The position numbers and the translations under genes were made by a program. Under the pieces are notes generated by a model. The model saw nothing but the letters and a program-made list of their open reading frames with translations. It was not told the origin of the DNA and ran no database searches. From Paracoccus marinus (GTDB lineage: Bacteria > Pseudomonadota > Alphaproteobacteria > Rhodobacterales > Rhodobacteraceae), in NCBI RefSeq assembly GCF_007018965.1, contig NZ_VJYZ01000025.1, positions 20,401-84,400 on the forward strand: DNA of 64,000 nt, written 5' to 3'. This document shows, piece after piece, positions 39,088 through 47,494 of the stretch (position 1 is its first letter; every line of letters starts with the position of its first letter).

Positions 39088-40116
39088 ATGACCTCGATCT
39101 CTTCCGACCTGCCCCCTTCGATGCCCGCCAGACCCCGATCCCGGGTGCTGCCCTATGTCGTCCTGCTGATCCTGGCGGCCCTGGTCGCGGGGCTGGTATG
39201 GTACGCCACCCGCCCCGTCGCCATGCTGGTGCAGGGCGAGGCCGAGGCGCCACGGGTCGATGTCAGCGCCCGCGTGCCCGGGCGCGTGGTCGAACTGGGC
39301 GCCGATATGGGCGACAGGGTCGAGCAGGGGACGCTGCTGGTGCGGCTGGAAAACGCGCAACTGACCACAAACCTGGGCGCCGCCCAGGCCGCGCTGGTGG
39401 TGGCGCAGCGCAATGAGACCGCCATCGGCGCCACCCGGCCCGAAATCATCCGAGCCCGCGAGGCCGAATTGGCCGCGGCCGAGGCTGACCTGCAACTGGC
39501 GCAGGAGGCTGCGACCCGCGATCAGGCGCTGGAACAGCGCGGCGTCCGCTCGCAGGCAGTAATCGAGCAGAGCGCCCGCAACCTTGCCGCGGCCGAACGC
39601 AAGGTCGAGGCCGCGCAGGCGCAGCTGGACCTGGCCCGCGCCGGCGCCAGCCCCGAGGAACGTGCCGTGGCTGCGGCCCAGGTTGATCAGGCGCGCGCCG
39701 CGATTGGGCAGGCCCAGGCCAATATCGACGAACTGAACGTCACCGCCCCGCAAGGCGGCCAGGTGACCGGCCGCATGGTTGAATTGGGCGAGAACGTGGG
39801 CGCGGGCGCGCCCCTGTTCACCATCGTCGATCTGGACGGGACCTGGTTCACCTTCAACATCCGCGAGAACCTGCTGGGTGGTCTGAAGGTGGGCGACCGG
39901 CTGCGGGTGCAGGTGCCGGCGCTGGATGCGCAGGTCGATGCGACGGTGACGCTGATCAATGCGCAGGGCGATTTCGCCAGCTGGCGGGCGACCCGCGCGA
40001 CGGGTGATTTCGACCTGCGCAGCTTCGAGGTCCGCGCCGCCCCCGCCACGCCGGTTCCGGGGCTCCGCCCCGGCATGTCCGCCCTGATCCGGCCGGCGGA
40101 GGCAGAGGGGGAATGA
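39088..40116 (+). CDS. HlyD-family membrane fusion protein
   Basis: 342-aa periplasmic adaptor with one N-terminal membrane anchor (LPYVVLLILAALVAGLVWYA). A lipoyl half (VDVSARVPGRVVELGADMGD) precedes an Ala-rich coiled-coil hairpin (about residues 95-215), then the second lipoyl half (LNVTAPQGGQVTGRMVELGE) and a barrel (TWFTFNIRENLLGGLKVGDR). It is the first gene of a plus-strand operon with two ABC-2 permeases, overlapping the next by ATGA. The layout recalls YhiI-RbbA-YhhJ exporters. Confidence 0.88.
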   Translation: MTSISSDLPPSMPARPRSRVLPYVVLLILAALVAGLVWYATRPVAMLVQGEAEAPRVDVSARVPGRVVELGADMGDRVEQGTLLVRLENAQLTTNLGAAQAALVVAQRNETAIGATRPEIIRAREAELAAAEADLQLAQEAATRDQALEQRGVRSQAVIEQSARNLAAAERKVEAAQAQLDLARAGASPEERAVAAAQVDQARAAIGQAQANIDELNVTAPQGGQVTGRMVELGENVGAGAPLFTIVDLDGTWFTFNIRENLLGGLKVGDRLRVQVPALDAQVDATVTLINAQGDFASWRATRATGDFDLRSFEVRAAPATPVPGLRPGMSALIRPAEAEGE

Positions 40117-41300
40117 GCGGTCTCGTCACGGCGATCCAGCGCGAGTTCCGGCTGATCCGCCGCCGCCCGGCGCTGATCGGCTTGACGATGATGCTGCCCC
40201 TGGCTCTGTGCGTCCTGTTGGCCTTTGTCTTCCGCTCCGGGGTTGCCACCAACCTGCCAGTCGCCGTGGTCGATCTGGACCGCTCCAGCCTCTCGCGGCA
40301 GGTGGTGCGAATGCTGGACGCCACCCCTGACGTCGAGGTGTCCGCCCGGGCGGACAGCCTGCCCGAGGCGCGCTCGCTGATCCTGTCGGGCCGGGCGCGC
40401 GGCGCGCTGCTGCTGCCCGCGGGCTTCGAGCGCGACGCGCTGCGCGGCGCCCGGCCCGAGGCGGTGATCTTCTACGACAACCAGCACATGAGCGCCGGGT
40501 CGGTCGTCGCCCGCGGCGCCCGCAATGCCGTCACCGCCGCTTCGGGGAGCCTCAGCGTCAGCCTGCGCGAAGCGCAAGGGGCCGGTTCGTTGCAGGCCAC
40601 GGCGGCGGCCCAGCCCGTGCTGCTGCAGACGCATGCCCTGTTCAACCCCGCCCTCGACTATGTCGACTTCCTGCTGGCGGCGCTGATGCCGGCGGTGATC
40701 CAGCTGATGGCCGCCGCCGCGACCACCTATGCGGTATCGCTGGATTTCGGCCCGGGCCGCCACGCCCGCGTCCTGCCACGGCTGGCAGGCGGGTTATTGC
40801 CCGCAATGCTGGGCAAGCTGCTGCCATATACCTTCCTGTTCATGCTGATCCTCGGCATCTCTGACATCGGGCTTTACGGGTGGCTCGGGGTGCCGCTTCG
40901 CGGCTCGCTGCTGCTGATGGGGGTGGGGGCGGCGCTGTTCATCATCGCCTGCCAGCTGATCGGGGCGCTTTGCTTCCTTCTGACGCGCGATTTCGCCCGC
41001 GCGGTCAGCTTCGTGGGCGTGATCCTGGCGCCAGCGCTGGGTTACATGGGCATCGGCTTCCCGCGCGAGGCGATGCCGCCCCTGGCGCAGGCGTGGTCCG
41101 CGCTGATCCCCGGCACTTGGTATATCCAGTTGCGCATCGACCAGTCGCTGCGCGCGACCCCCATGGATCTGTCCGTCTGGCCTGTCCTTTACCTTCTGGC
41201 GATTGCCGTCGCACTGGGATTGATCGTGCTGCTGCGCCTTGACCGGATGCGATCAGCGCTTGCTCCCGCCACGGCGCGCACGGCGAGGAGGACGGCATGA
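40113..41300 (+). CDS. ABC-2 type transporter permease
   Basis: 395-aa membrane protein of the YhhJ/ABC-2 group. N-terminal helix (IGLTMMLPLALCVLLAFVFR), a large periplasmic domain (LPVAVVDLDRSSLSRQVVRM, GALLLPAGFERDAL), then five C-terminal membrane helices ending IAVALGLIVLLRLDRM. It overlaps the HlyD gene and the second permease gene by ATGA, so the three are one transcription and translation unit. No ATP-binding gene is present in or next to the operon. Confidence 0.86.
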   Translation: MSGLVTAIQREFRLIRRRPALIGLTMMLPLALCVLLAFVFRSGVATNLPVAVVDLDRSSLSRQVVRMLDATPDVEVSARADSLPEARSLILSGRARGALLLPAGFERDALRGARPEAVIFYDNQHMSAGSVVARGARNAVTAASGSLSVSLREAQGAGSLQATAAAQPVLLQTHALFNPALDYVDFLLAALMPAVIQLMAAAATTYAVSLDFGPGRHARVLPRLAGGLLPAMLGKLLPYTFLFMLILGISDIGLYGWLGVPLRGSLLLMGVGAALFIIACQLIGALCFLLTRDFARAVSFVGVILAPALGYMGIGFPREAMPPLAQAWSALIPGTWYIQLRIDQSLRATPMDLSVWPVLYLLAIAVALGLIVLLRLDRMRSALAPATARTARRTA

Positions 41301-42469
41301 AGGCGATCCTGCGCGCGCTGCGGGCCGAGCTTGCGGCGATTTTCGGCGATCCGCAGATCCTGTCGGTGATGGTGGTGTCGCTGGCGATCTATGCGCTGAT
41401 CTATCCCTATCCCTACCGGCCCGAACTGCTGCGCGAGGTGCCGGTGGCGGTGGTCGATCTGGATAACTCGGCCGGCTCGCGCCAGCTTGCGCGCGACATC
41501 GACGCCAGCGAAGCGGTGGCCGTCGTTGCCCGCCCGCCGACCATGGCAGAGGCCGAGCGGCTGGTCCACGAACGCCGCGCCTATGGCATCCTGCTGGTGC
41601 CGCAAGGCTTCGAGCGCGAGTTGCTGCGCGGCCGGCAAAGCCCCATCGCCATCTATGCCGACGCGAGCTACTTCCTGATGTATCAGAAGGCGCTGACCGG
41701 CATCGCCGGACCTGCCCGCACCACCGGCGTGCAGGTGCAGGTCGCGCGCCAACTGGCCACCGGCACCAGCCGCACCGAGGCCCTGTCGGGCGCCAGCCCC
41801 ATCCCAATGGTCGAAGTGCCGCTGTTCAACCCGGCCGGCGGCTATGCCACCTACATCCTGCCCGCGGCCTTCGTGCTGATCCTGCAGCAGACAATGATGA
41901 TGGGCCTTGGCCTTGTCGCCACGCGCCGTGCGCCCTCGGCCGATCCGCTGCCGTGGCGGATGCTGGGCCGGGCTGGGGCGTGGCTGGGCCTCTATGCGCT
42001 GCTGCTGCCGATGTATCTGGTCGTGCTGCCTTGGGCCTATGGCCTGCCCTGGTTGGGCCATCTGCCGGCGCTGGCGATGCTGGGGGTGCCTTTCGTGCTC
42101 GCGGTCGGGTTCCTCGCGCAGGCCGTGGCCGCCGTGCTGCGGCGTGCCGAGATGGTGCAGATGGTGCTTCTGTCCTTGGGGATGCCGCTGTTCTTCCTGT
42201 CAGGCTTCTCCTGGCCCATCGAGTCGCTGCCGCCCCTGTTGCGAGCCGCCGCCCAGGCCATTCCCAGCACCGCGATGATCGAGGGCTATGTCCGCAGCGC
42301 CCAGATGGGGGCCGGACTGGCCGAACTGGCGCCCCTCATCCGCCAACTCTGGCTTCTCGCGTTTGCCTATGCCGGAATCACCCTTCTGTTGCGCTTGGGC
42401 GCAAGCGGCAAGCGGCTTTCCGCAGCCCGGCCGGAAGTTCGGTCGCGGGAGGCGGGCGACGCCTTGTGA
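41297..42469 (+). CDS. ABC-2 type transporter permease, second subunit
   Basis: 390 aa, paralogous in layout to the preceding permease: N-terminal helix (ILSVMVVSLAIYALIYPYPY), the soluble domain with VPVAVVDLDNSAGSRQLARD and ILLVPQGFERELLRG, then five helices including LLSLGMPLFFLSGFSWPIES. The two probably form a heterodimer. The ATPase must be encoded elsewhere or be missing. The gene ends 171 bases before an IS21 remnant. Confidence 0.86.
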   Translation: MKAILRALRAELAAIFGDPQILSVMVVSLAIYALIYPYPYRPELLREVPVAVVDLDNSAGSRQLARDIDASEAVAVVARPPTMAEAERLVHERRAYGILLVPQGFERELLRGRQSPIAIYADASYFLMYQKALTGIAGPARTTGVQVQVARQLATGTSRTEALSGASPIPMVEVPLFNPAGGYATYILPAAFVLILQQTMMMGLGLVATRRAPSADPLPWRMLGRAGAWLGLYALLLPMYLVVLPWAYGLPWLGHLPALAMLGVPFVLAVGFLAQAVAAVLRRAEMVQMVLLSLGMPLFFLSGFSWPIESLPPLLRAAAQAIPSTAMIEGYVRSAQMGAGLAELAPLIRQLWLLAFAYAGITLLLRLGASGKRLSAARPEVRSREAGDAL

Positions 42470-42640
42470 GGGCGTGCACGGAGGCAGGCGTCAAGGGTTG
42501 GGGCACGGCCGATCCTGGCGCGGCCATGATCTCGGGACCAGCCGACGCCCAGGTCACCAGGCCCATAACTTCCATTGCAATTTGACCCATGTCACCCTTC
42601 CCCGACGCGGAGAGCGGAGGGGTTTTACGGTGTGATCCAC

Positions 42641-42853
42641 ATGGGACTTTTGAACGTAATCCGGAAGCTGCGGCTGCGGGAGAAGCTGCCGATACGCGAG
42701 ATCGCGCGTCGCACCGGCCTGTCGCGCAATACGATCAGGAAGTAGCTGAACTCAGGAACGATCGAGCCGTCCTTTGCCACGCCGGATCGGCTAAGCAAGC
42801 TTGCGAAGTCGCCGGTCCGTCCGACGGGACGACGTTCCGGCACGCCGACTAGC
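42641..42853 (+). pseudogene. IS21-family transposase (IstA) N-terminal remnant
   Basis: From the ATG at 42641 the frame reads MGLLNVIRKLRLREKLPIRE and IARRTGLSRNTIRK, the IstA helix-turn-helix. It then meets an in-frame TAG at 42743-42745 and continues LNSGTIEPSFATPDRLSKLA, still IstA-like, to about 42853. The rest of the transposase is absent. It abuts the last prophage gene, so this insertion probably accompanied loss of the prophage tail region. Confidence 0.82.
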
Positions 42854-42862
42854 GTAGTCTGA

Positions 42863-43189
42863 TCACGCCTCCGCCAGCATCTCGAAAAACCCGCCATCCT
42901 CGCTGGGGCGGGGGTCTTCTTTGAGATCGAAGATCACCCCTCCAACCACGGCGCGCCATTCCGAGGTGATCCCTACGCTCTGCGCGGACTGCCGCACGGT
43001 GATGATGACCGGCGCCTTCGACACCAGCCTCGCCTGCATGACGGCTTCAGAGCCGCGCAGATAGCGGACATGCGCCCAGAGGGTAAATCGATCCTCCCAA
43101 CCCTCGATGACGCCGCCCATGTCGGTCTCGATCATGACGTGGGCCTGGAAGGTAACACGCCGATCGAGCCGCCCCGCGACCCTGCTCAC
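42863..43189 (-). CDS. phage head-tail joining (head closure) protein
   Basis: 108 aa, GTG start overlapping the preceding stop (GTGA). VAGRLDRRVTFQAHVMIETD and GWEDRFTLWAHVRYLRGSEA resemble SPP1 gp16/HK97 gp7-type head-closure proteins (ARRxxF opening, WxxxxxLWAxxxxL). Longer frames upstream are shadows. It is the last preserved gene of the leftward late operon; tail genes that should follow are missing. Confidence 0.78.
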   Translation of the reverse strand: MSRVAGRLDRRVTFQAHVMIETDMGGVIEGWEDRFTLWAHVRYLRGSEAVMQARLVSKAPVIITVRQSAQSVGITSEWRAVVGGVIFDLKEDPRPSEDGGFFEMLAEA

Positions 43190-43713
43190 AGCCGGATCCT
43201 GCGATACGGCGCCAGCAGCGCCTCGACGGAGAAGGGCAAGGCGGTGCCTGTGCCCGTCACCTGTCGATGCTCGTACCATTGCGTGACCAGCAGCAGCATA
43301 GCCTGCCGGATGGCGGCTGGGACATCGGCGGGAGCGCCATAGCCGGCGGTGAAGGTAATCGCCGCAGGCCGGCCGAGGCCTGATCTCAGCCGCAGCAGTG
43401 GACGCTGATCCTGCAGCTCGAATGCATGGATCAACTCGCCCCCTTCCGCATCGGTGAACACGGCGCGGTCGATCACAGTATCCGGAAACGGTAGCCTGAT
43501 CGGCCCGGTGACCGCCGCCAGTTCCGCGCGCCAGGTCTGGGTGACGAGGCACCGGCCAAGGATCCCGGCCGGGCCGTCGAGCCAGGCGGTGGCGGCGTCG
43601 ATGTACTGCTGGATGAGCAGATCCTCGTCATCATGCTCAACGCGGGCCTGTGCTTTGGCCTCGCTCAGCGTGATCGGCGTCGCGGCGGGCGGGACGACGA
43701 GGACCAGCCGCAT
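43186..43713 (-). CDS. phage head-tail connector protein (gp6-like)
   Basis: 175 aa. The N-terminus PITLSEAKAQARVEHDDEDL and LIQQYIDAATAWLDG form the helical gp6-type connector pattern, and the C-terminus AIRQAMLLLVTQWYEHR fits the family's (T)LLVxxWYExR ending. It forms the ring under the portal that connects head to tail. Overlaps both neighbours. Confidence 0.83.
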   Translation of the reverse strand: MRLVLVVPPAATPITLSEAKAQARVEHDDEDLLIQQYIDAATAWLDGPAGILGRCLVTQTWRAELAAVTGPIRLPFPDTVIDRAVFTDAEGGELIHAFELQDQRPLLRLRSGLGRPAAITFTAGYGAPADVPAAIRQAMLLLVTQWYEHRQVTGTGTALPFSVEALLAPYRRIRL

Positions 43714-44018
43714 CAGTCGGTGACCTTGCCGTAGACGGCGGGGTCGACACCCTGACCTGTAAAGTCCGATTCGTCGGGGCGCGCGCGCTTCGGGTCGTTC
43801 CAGTCGATGGCGTTCTGCGCGGCCGTGGTGCCTTCGCGCGGATTGGCATCGGCGCTCTCGTGGCCTACACCGACCGCATCCGTGATTGCGGGTTCGATGA
43901 TCGCACCGGAGGCATCCTCCAGTGCGGCCGCTGGCGCAGGATCAGCGGCGCCATGAACGTCTTTCTCGATTGTGGTCGCACCGGCTTTCAGTGCGGGATC
44001 GTTCTTCTTCACAGCCAT
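43713..44018 (-). CDS. small hypothetical phage protein
   Basis: 101 aa, acidic and Ala-rich, no recognised domain. MAVKKNDPALKAGATTIEKD opens it, and it ends DFTGQGVDPAVYGKVTD. GGAG six bases before the ATG at 44018 favours this start over 44030. Its place between capsid and connector genes is where some phages encode head-decoration or assembly proteins, but nothing else supports that. Confidence 0.6.
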   Translation of the reverse strand: MAVKKNDPALKAGATTIEKDVHGAADPAPAAALEDASGAIIEPAITDAVGVGHESADANPREGTTAAQNAIDWNDPKRARPDESDFTGQGVDPAVYGKVTD

Positions 44019-44074
44019 GATGGCCTCCATTCAGACAAGGGTGGAAGCCCGGCGTTCCTCGCCGGGCCAGGGGA

Positions 44075-45316
44075 TCAGGCTGCGGCCATCCTGAGGACCC
44101 GCAGCATCTCGGGATTGAGCAGCCCGCCGCCCACGCGCTTGGTGGTGTAGAAGTGGACGTAGGGCTTGTTGGTGAAGGGATCGCGCAGCACCCGCACACC
44201 GGTGCGGTCGACGATCAGGTAGCCGCGGCGGAAGTCGCCGAAGGCCAGTGGCATGGCGCCGGGGGCGACGTCCGGCATGGCCGCCATCTCGGTCACGGGA
44301 TAGGCCAGCACGTTCTGCGGCTGCCCTTCGGTGAAGGAGGGCTGCCAGAGATAGTTGCCCTGGCCGTCCTTGAGCTTGCGGATGCTTGCGAGCGTGTTGC
44401 GGTTGGCGACCAGACGGGCGTTCTGTGCCGCCTGACCGGGGAGCGAGTAGACCAGGTCGATCAGCTCGTCGGCGGTGATCGCCGTAGCACTCTCGGCGGT
44501 GATGGTCGGGATCGCCCCCCAAGGGTGGGCAGTCGCCTTCGATCCACCCTCGGCATAGGTGAGGACCCCCGAGGGCTTGTTGACGCCGTCACCGGCCACG
44601 AAGGCGATGCCCTCCTGGTAGGCGAACTCCGCCTCGATCTCGCTGGCGATCCACTGCTCGAGGTTGATCGCGGCATCATCGAGTATCTGCTGGGTGGCGC
44701 CCGGGTTGGCGTAGATCTCGCCCGGGGTGTAGTCGAGATGCCCGAACTGCGGCGTGCTGGTCTGCGGCCGCGGGGCGGTCTCGCCGACCCAGCCCGAGCC
44801 GAAGCCCTGCGCCGAGAAGAGCTTGCGGAAGCCTGCGCCCGAGATCGTCTGCACCGAGGCGATCTGGCGCATGGGCGAGACCTCGACCAGCTTGTCGGTG
44901 ATGGTGCGGTCCCATTCGACCGGCGCCAGATAGCCGCCTTCGGCATCGGCGCCCTTGTTCAGCGCGGCCGAGACATCGCCCTTGCGGAAGTGAGCGCGGA
45001 AGGCGTCGGTATAGGCCGCATCGGCCGGCCCGGTTGCGCCACCAGCACCGCCGATGCGCAGGGCCGCAATCTGCGCGGCCTGCGCGTCCATCGCGGCCTG
45101 CAGATCGCCCACCGCCGCATTGATGCGGTCGACCTTCTCGGCCCGGACCACGTCTTCCTGGCCTTTCCTGAGCGCGGCCAGCTGCTCGCTATGCTCGGCC
45201 TTGAAGGTCTCGAAGCTGCGCTGCAGCTCGGCGAAGATCTGCTTCGGATCGCCGCTGGCGTCTGCGCGCACGGCAACGATCCCGCGCGTGAGCGCAGGGT
45301 GGGACATCATGTTCAT
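44075..45316 (-). CDS. major capsid protein, HK97 fold
   Basis: 413 aa. Residues about 20-100 are a helical delta-like scaffold segment (IFAELQRSFETFKAEHSEQL, INAAVGDLQAAMDAQAAQI), normally removed by the prohead protease encoded next door. The HK97 core follows: GGYLAPVEWDRTITDKLVEV, GWVGETAPRPQTSTPQFG, EQWIASEIEAEFAYQEGIAF, GDGVNKPSGVLTY and GYLIVDRTGVRVLRDPFT. Length is typical. Intact reading frame. Confidence 0.92.
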   Translation of the reverse strand: MNMMSHPALTRGIVAVRADASGDPKQIFAELQRSFETFKAEHSEQLAALRKGQEDVVRAEKVDRINAAVGDLQAAMDAQAAQIAALRIGGAGGATGPADAAYTDAFRAHFRKGDVSAALNKGADAEGGYLAPVEWDRTITDKLVEVSPMRQIASVQTISGAGFRKLFSAQGFGSGWVGETAPRPQTSTPQFGHLDYTPGEIYANPGATQQILDDAAINLEQWIASEIEAEFAYQEGIAFVAGDGVNKPSGVLTYAEGGSKATAHPWGAIPTITAESATAITADELIDLVYSLPGQAAQNARLVANRNTLASIRKLKDGQGNYLWQPSFTEGQPQNVLAYPVTEMAAMPDVAPGAMPLAFGDFRRGYLIVDRTGVRVLRDPFTNKPYVHFYTTKRVGGGLLNPEMLRVLRMAAA

Positions 45317-45327
45317 GGGATTACCTC

Positions 45328-46164
45328 TCAGGTGAGCGTCTGGATGAGGGACCGCGCGATGGCGGTCCAGTCGTCGTCAGCGCGCGGCATGACGGATGCG
45401 GCAGCGTCCTGCGTGCCGCGGAGATCGGCCAGAAGCGCACGGCGTTCCGACCGGGGGATGTTCTGCTTCGCGAGCAGGCTGTCGATGCGGCGCAGTGCTC
45501 TCCGGCCGTTGCCATGATGGCTCTCGGTCTCGACCACGTCGGCTGTAAGGAAGTCGTCCGCGAGCCCGGCCTCAATGGCCTGCGGGCCAGTGAACCAGGT
45601 TTCGGCATCCATCCACGCGCCGGCCTGTGCGGGATCGACGCCGGCCTTGGCGGCGTAGACCTCCGCCATGGCTGCATCGAAGGGCATCATCGTCTCGGCG
45701 GCCGCGGCCATGTCGTGGCGGTTGCCGATGGCGACCACCCAGGCATTGTGGACCATCATGAACCCGGCGCGGCCGATCTGGACCTCGTCTCCGGCCATCG
45801 CGATCACCGAGGCCGCCGAGGCGGCGAGCCCGAGGATGCGGACGGTGACTCGGCGCGGATCGGCGCGCAGCATGTTGTAGATCGCGACCCCCTCGAAGAA
45901 GTCGCCGCCGGGGCTGTTGAGATCGACGGTGATCTCGTCGGCGGTGATCGACCGCAGGGCCGCCGCGATCCGCCTGGCGGTCACGCCCTCGCCGGTCCAC
46001 CCATCCGCACCGATTACGTCGAGCATGCTGATGACGTTGGTGGCGCGGGCGTCGGCGGCGCGGAGACCTGCCTGCCATCGATCCATCAACGCCGGATCGG
46101 GCTCAAACGCCTGCACCTTCGACGGGCGCGTCAGGCTGATCGGGGGTGCGCTGCGCAGCGTCAT
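45328..46164 (-). CDS. ClpP-like phage prohead protease
   Basis: 278 aa, S14-like serine protease that matures the capsid. DLNSPGGDFFEGVAIYNMLR is the ClpP-type oxyanion region, GLAASAASVIAMAGDEV carries the probable nucleophile Ser116, and FMMVHNAW the catalytic His139. The ATG at 46164 overlaps the portal stop (ATGA); the longer frame to 46320 lies inside the portal gene. Portal-protease-capsid order is standard for HK97-like phages. Confidence 0.9.
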   Translation of the reverse strand: MTLRSAPPISLTRPSKVQAFEPDPALMDRWQAGLRAADARATNVISMLDVIGADGWTGEGVTARRIAAALRSITADEITVDLNSPGGDFFEGVAIYNMLRADPRRVTVRILGLAASAASVIAMAGDEVQIGRAGFMMVHNAWVVAIGNRHDMAAAAETMMPFDAAMAEVYAAKAGVDPAQAGAWMDAETWFTGPQAIEAGLADDFLTADVVETESHHGNGRRALRRIDSLLAKQNIPRSERRALLADLRGTQDAAASVMPRADDDWTAIARSLIQTLT

Positions 46165-47480
46165 GGCTCTCTTTCCTCTGTGGTCGGCAGCGATCCGTCT
46201 GAGTCTTGGTCCGTGGCCGTCGGCGCCGTCATGTTCGGCGGCGGATAATAGACATCGCCGCCTTCCCGCGGGTTCTCGTCCTCCAGCGTGCGGATCTCGT
46301 TCGGGCTCCACACCCCCCATTGCAGCCCCTTTACATAGGCCTCCCAGCGAGCCTTGATGTCACCCTTGACCAGCGCCGCCCGGTTGAAGCGGGCGTAGAG
46401 ATCGGGACGGCCCTCCGGGATCAGGTCCCGGGCGATGGTCTCCTCCCAGGTGGTCAGGTGATCCTCGAGCGTGTAGGCGACGAAGCCGATCGACTGCTGC
46501 TCGATGCCGGTGCCCCAGCTGGTCGACTTCTCGGTGTCGCCGATCATGTGCGGCGGCACCCCGAAGAACATGGCGATGTCGGCGCGGGTGAACTTCCGGC
46601 TCTCGATCCATTGCGCATCCTCGGCCGTCATCGCCATGCGGGCGTAATCCATGCCTTCCTCGAGGATCAGGTGCCGGCCTTCCTGCTCGCCCCCCGAGCG
46701 GAACTCGTCGAGCCCCGCCTTGAGGTTGGCCACCGCCTCGGGCCCGAGACGGCCCGGGTGGCGCAGCACACCCGAAACCCGGGCGCCGTTGCGGAAGGTC
46801 GAGGCGCCGTGCTCCTCCATGGCCAGCGACAGCCCGATCGTCTCGCGGGCATGGGTGATGACCGAGACGCCGGTGACGCCATCGAGCGTCATGCCGACGA
46901 GATGGAACATCTCGGATTGCCCGAGCTGCACGCGCAGCCCGTCGCGGCGGGTGTAGACGTATTCCAGTTCCAGATCGTCCCTCTGACGACAGGCCACCCG
47001 GTCCGGCTGCAACGGGATCAGCTCCCGGACCTGTCCGCGCGAACGGACGATCATCGCATAGGCATTGCCACGCAGCAGCAGATGCGTCTGCATCATGCGG
47101 CGGAACTGCGAGGGCGTCTGCCAGCGGTTGGGCCTTCGCCGCAGCAGGTGCCAGAGCGGATCCTCGGAGGCGTCCTCCCGGGTGCGGTCATCGATACGCC
47201 GGCGCAATTGCAGCGGCAATGTGGCGACCGCGCCCGCAATGATGCGCACGCAGGCATGGACGGCGGCCACTGTGAGGGCGGTCTCGGGCGAGACGCTCAC
47301 CCCGGCCGCCGTGGCCGAACCACCGCGCAGGACTTGCTCCAGCTCGGCGGAGGTATGGACCACCGTGCCGCCAATCGAGCCGAGGGACGCCTGCGGGTGC
47401 AGGTCCGGCTGCGGCAGATGCACGGCACCAGCGGGCGCCGAGCTGTCACGCGCGCCGAAGAGACGGGACCAGAGGGACAT
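46161..47480 (-). CDS. phage portal protein (HK97 family)
   Basis: 439 aa. AVHACVRIIAGAVATLPLQL, PSQFRRMMQTHLLLRGNAYA and MIVRSRGQVRELIPLQPDRV are the characteristic portal blocks, and SRKFTRADIAMFFGVPPHMI with STSWGTGIEQQSIGFVAYTL are the wing/crown motifs. It forms the dodecameric DNA entry channel. Intact frame, 14 bases downstream of the large terminase gene. Confidence 0.92.
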   Translation of the reverse strand: MSLWSRLFGARDSSAPAGAVHLPQPDLHPQASLGSIGGTVVHTSAELEQVLRGGSATAAGVSVSPETALTVAAVHACVRIIAGAVATLPLQLRRRIDDRTREDASEDPLWHLLRRRPNRWQTPSQFRRMMQTHLLLRGNAYAMIVRSRGQVRELIPLQPDRVACRQRDDLELEYVYTRRDGLRVQLGQSEMFHLVGMTLDGVTGVSVITHARETIGLSLAMEEHGASTFRNGARVSGVLRHPGRLGPEAVANLKAGLDEFRSGGEQEGRHLILEEGMDYARMAMTAEDAQWIESRKFTRADIAMFFGVPPHMIGDTEKSTSWGTGIEQQSIGFVAYTLEDHLTTWEETIARDLIPEGRPDLYARFNRAALVKGDIKARWEAYVKGLQWGVWSPNEIRTLEDENPREGGDVYYPPPNMTAPTATDQDSDGSLPTTEEREP

Positions 47481-47494
47481 GCGTCAAAAACCTG

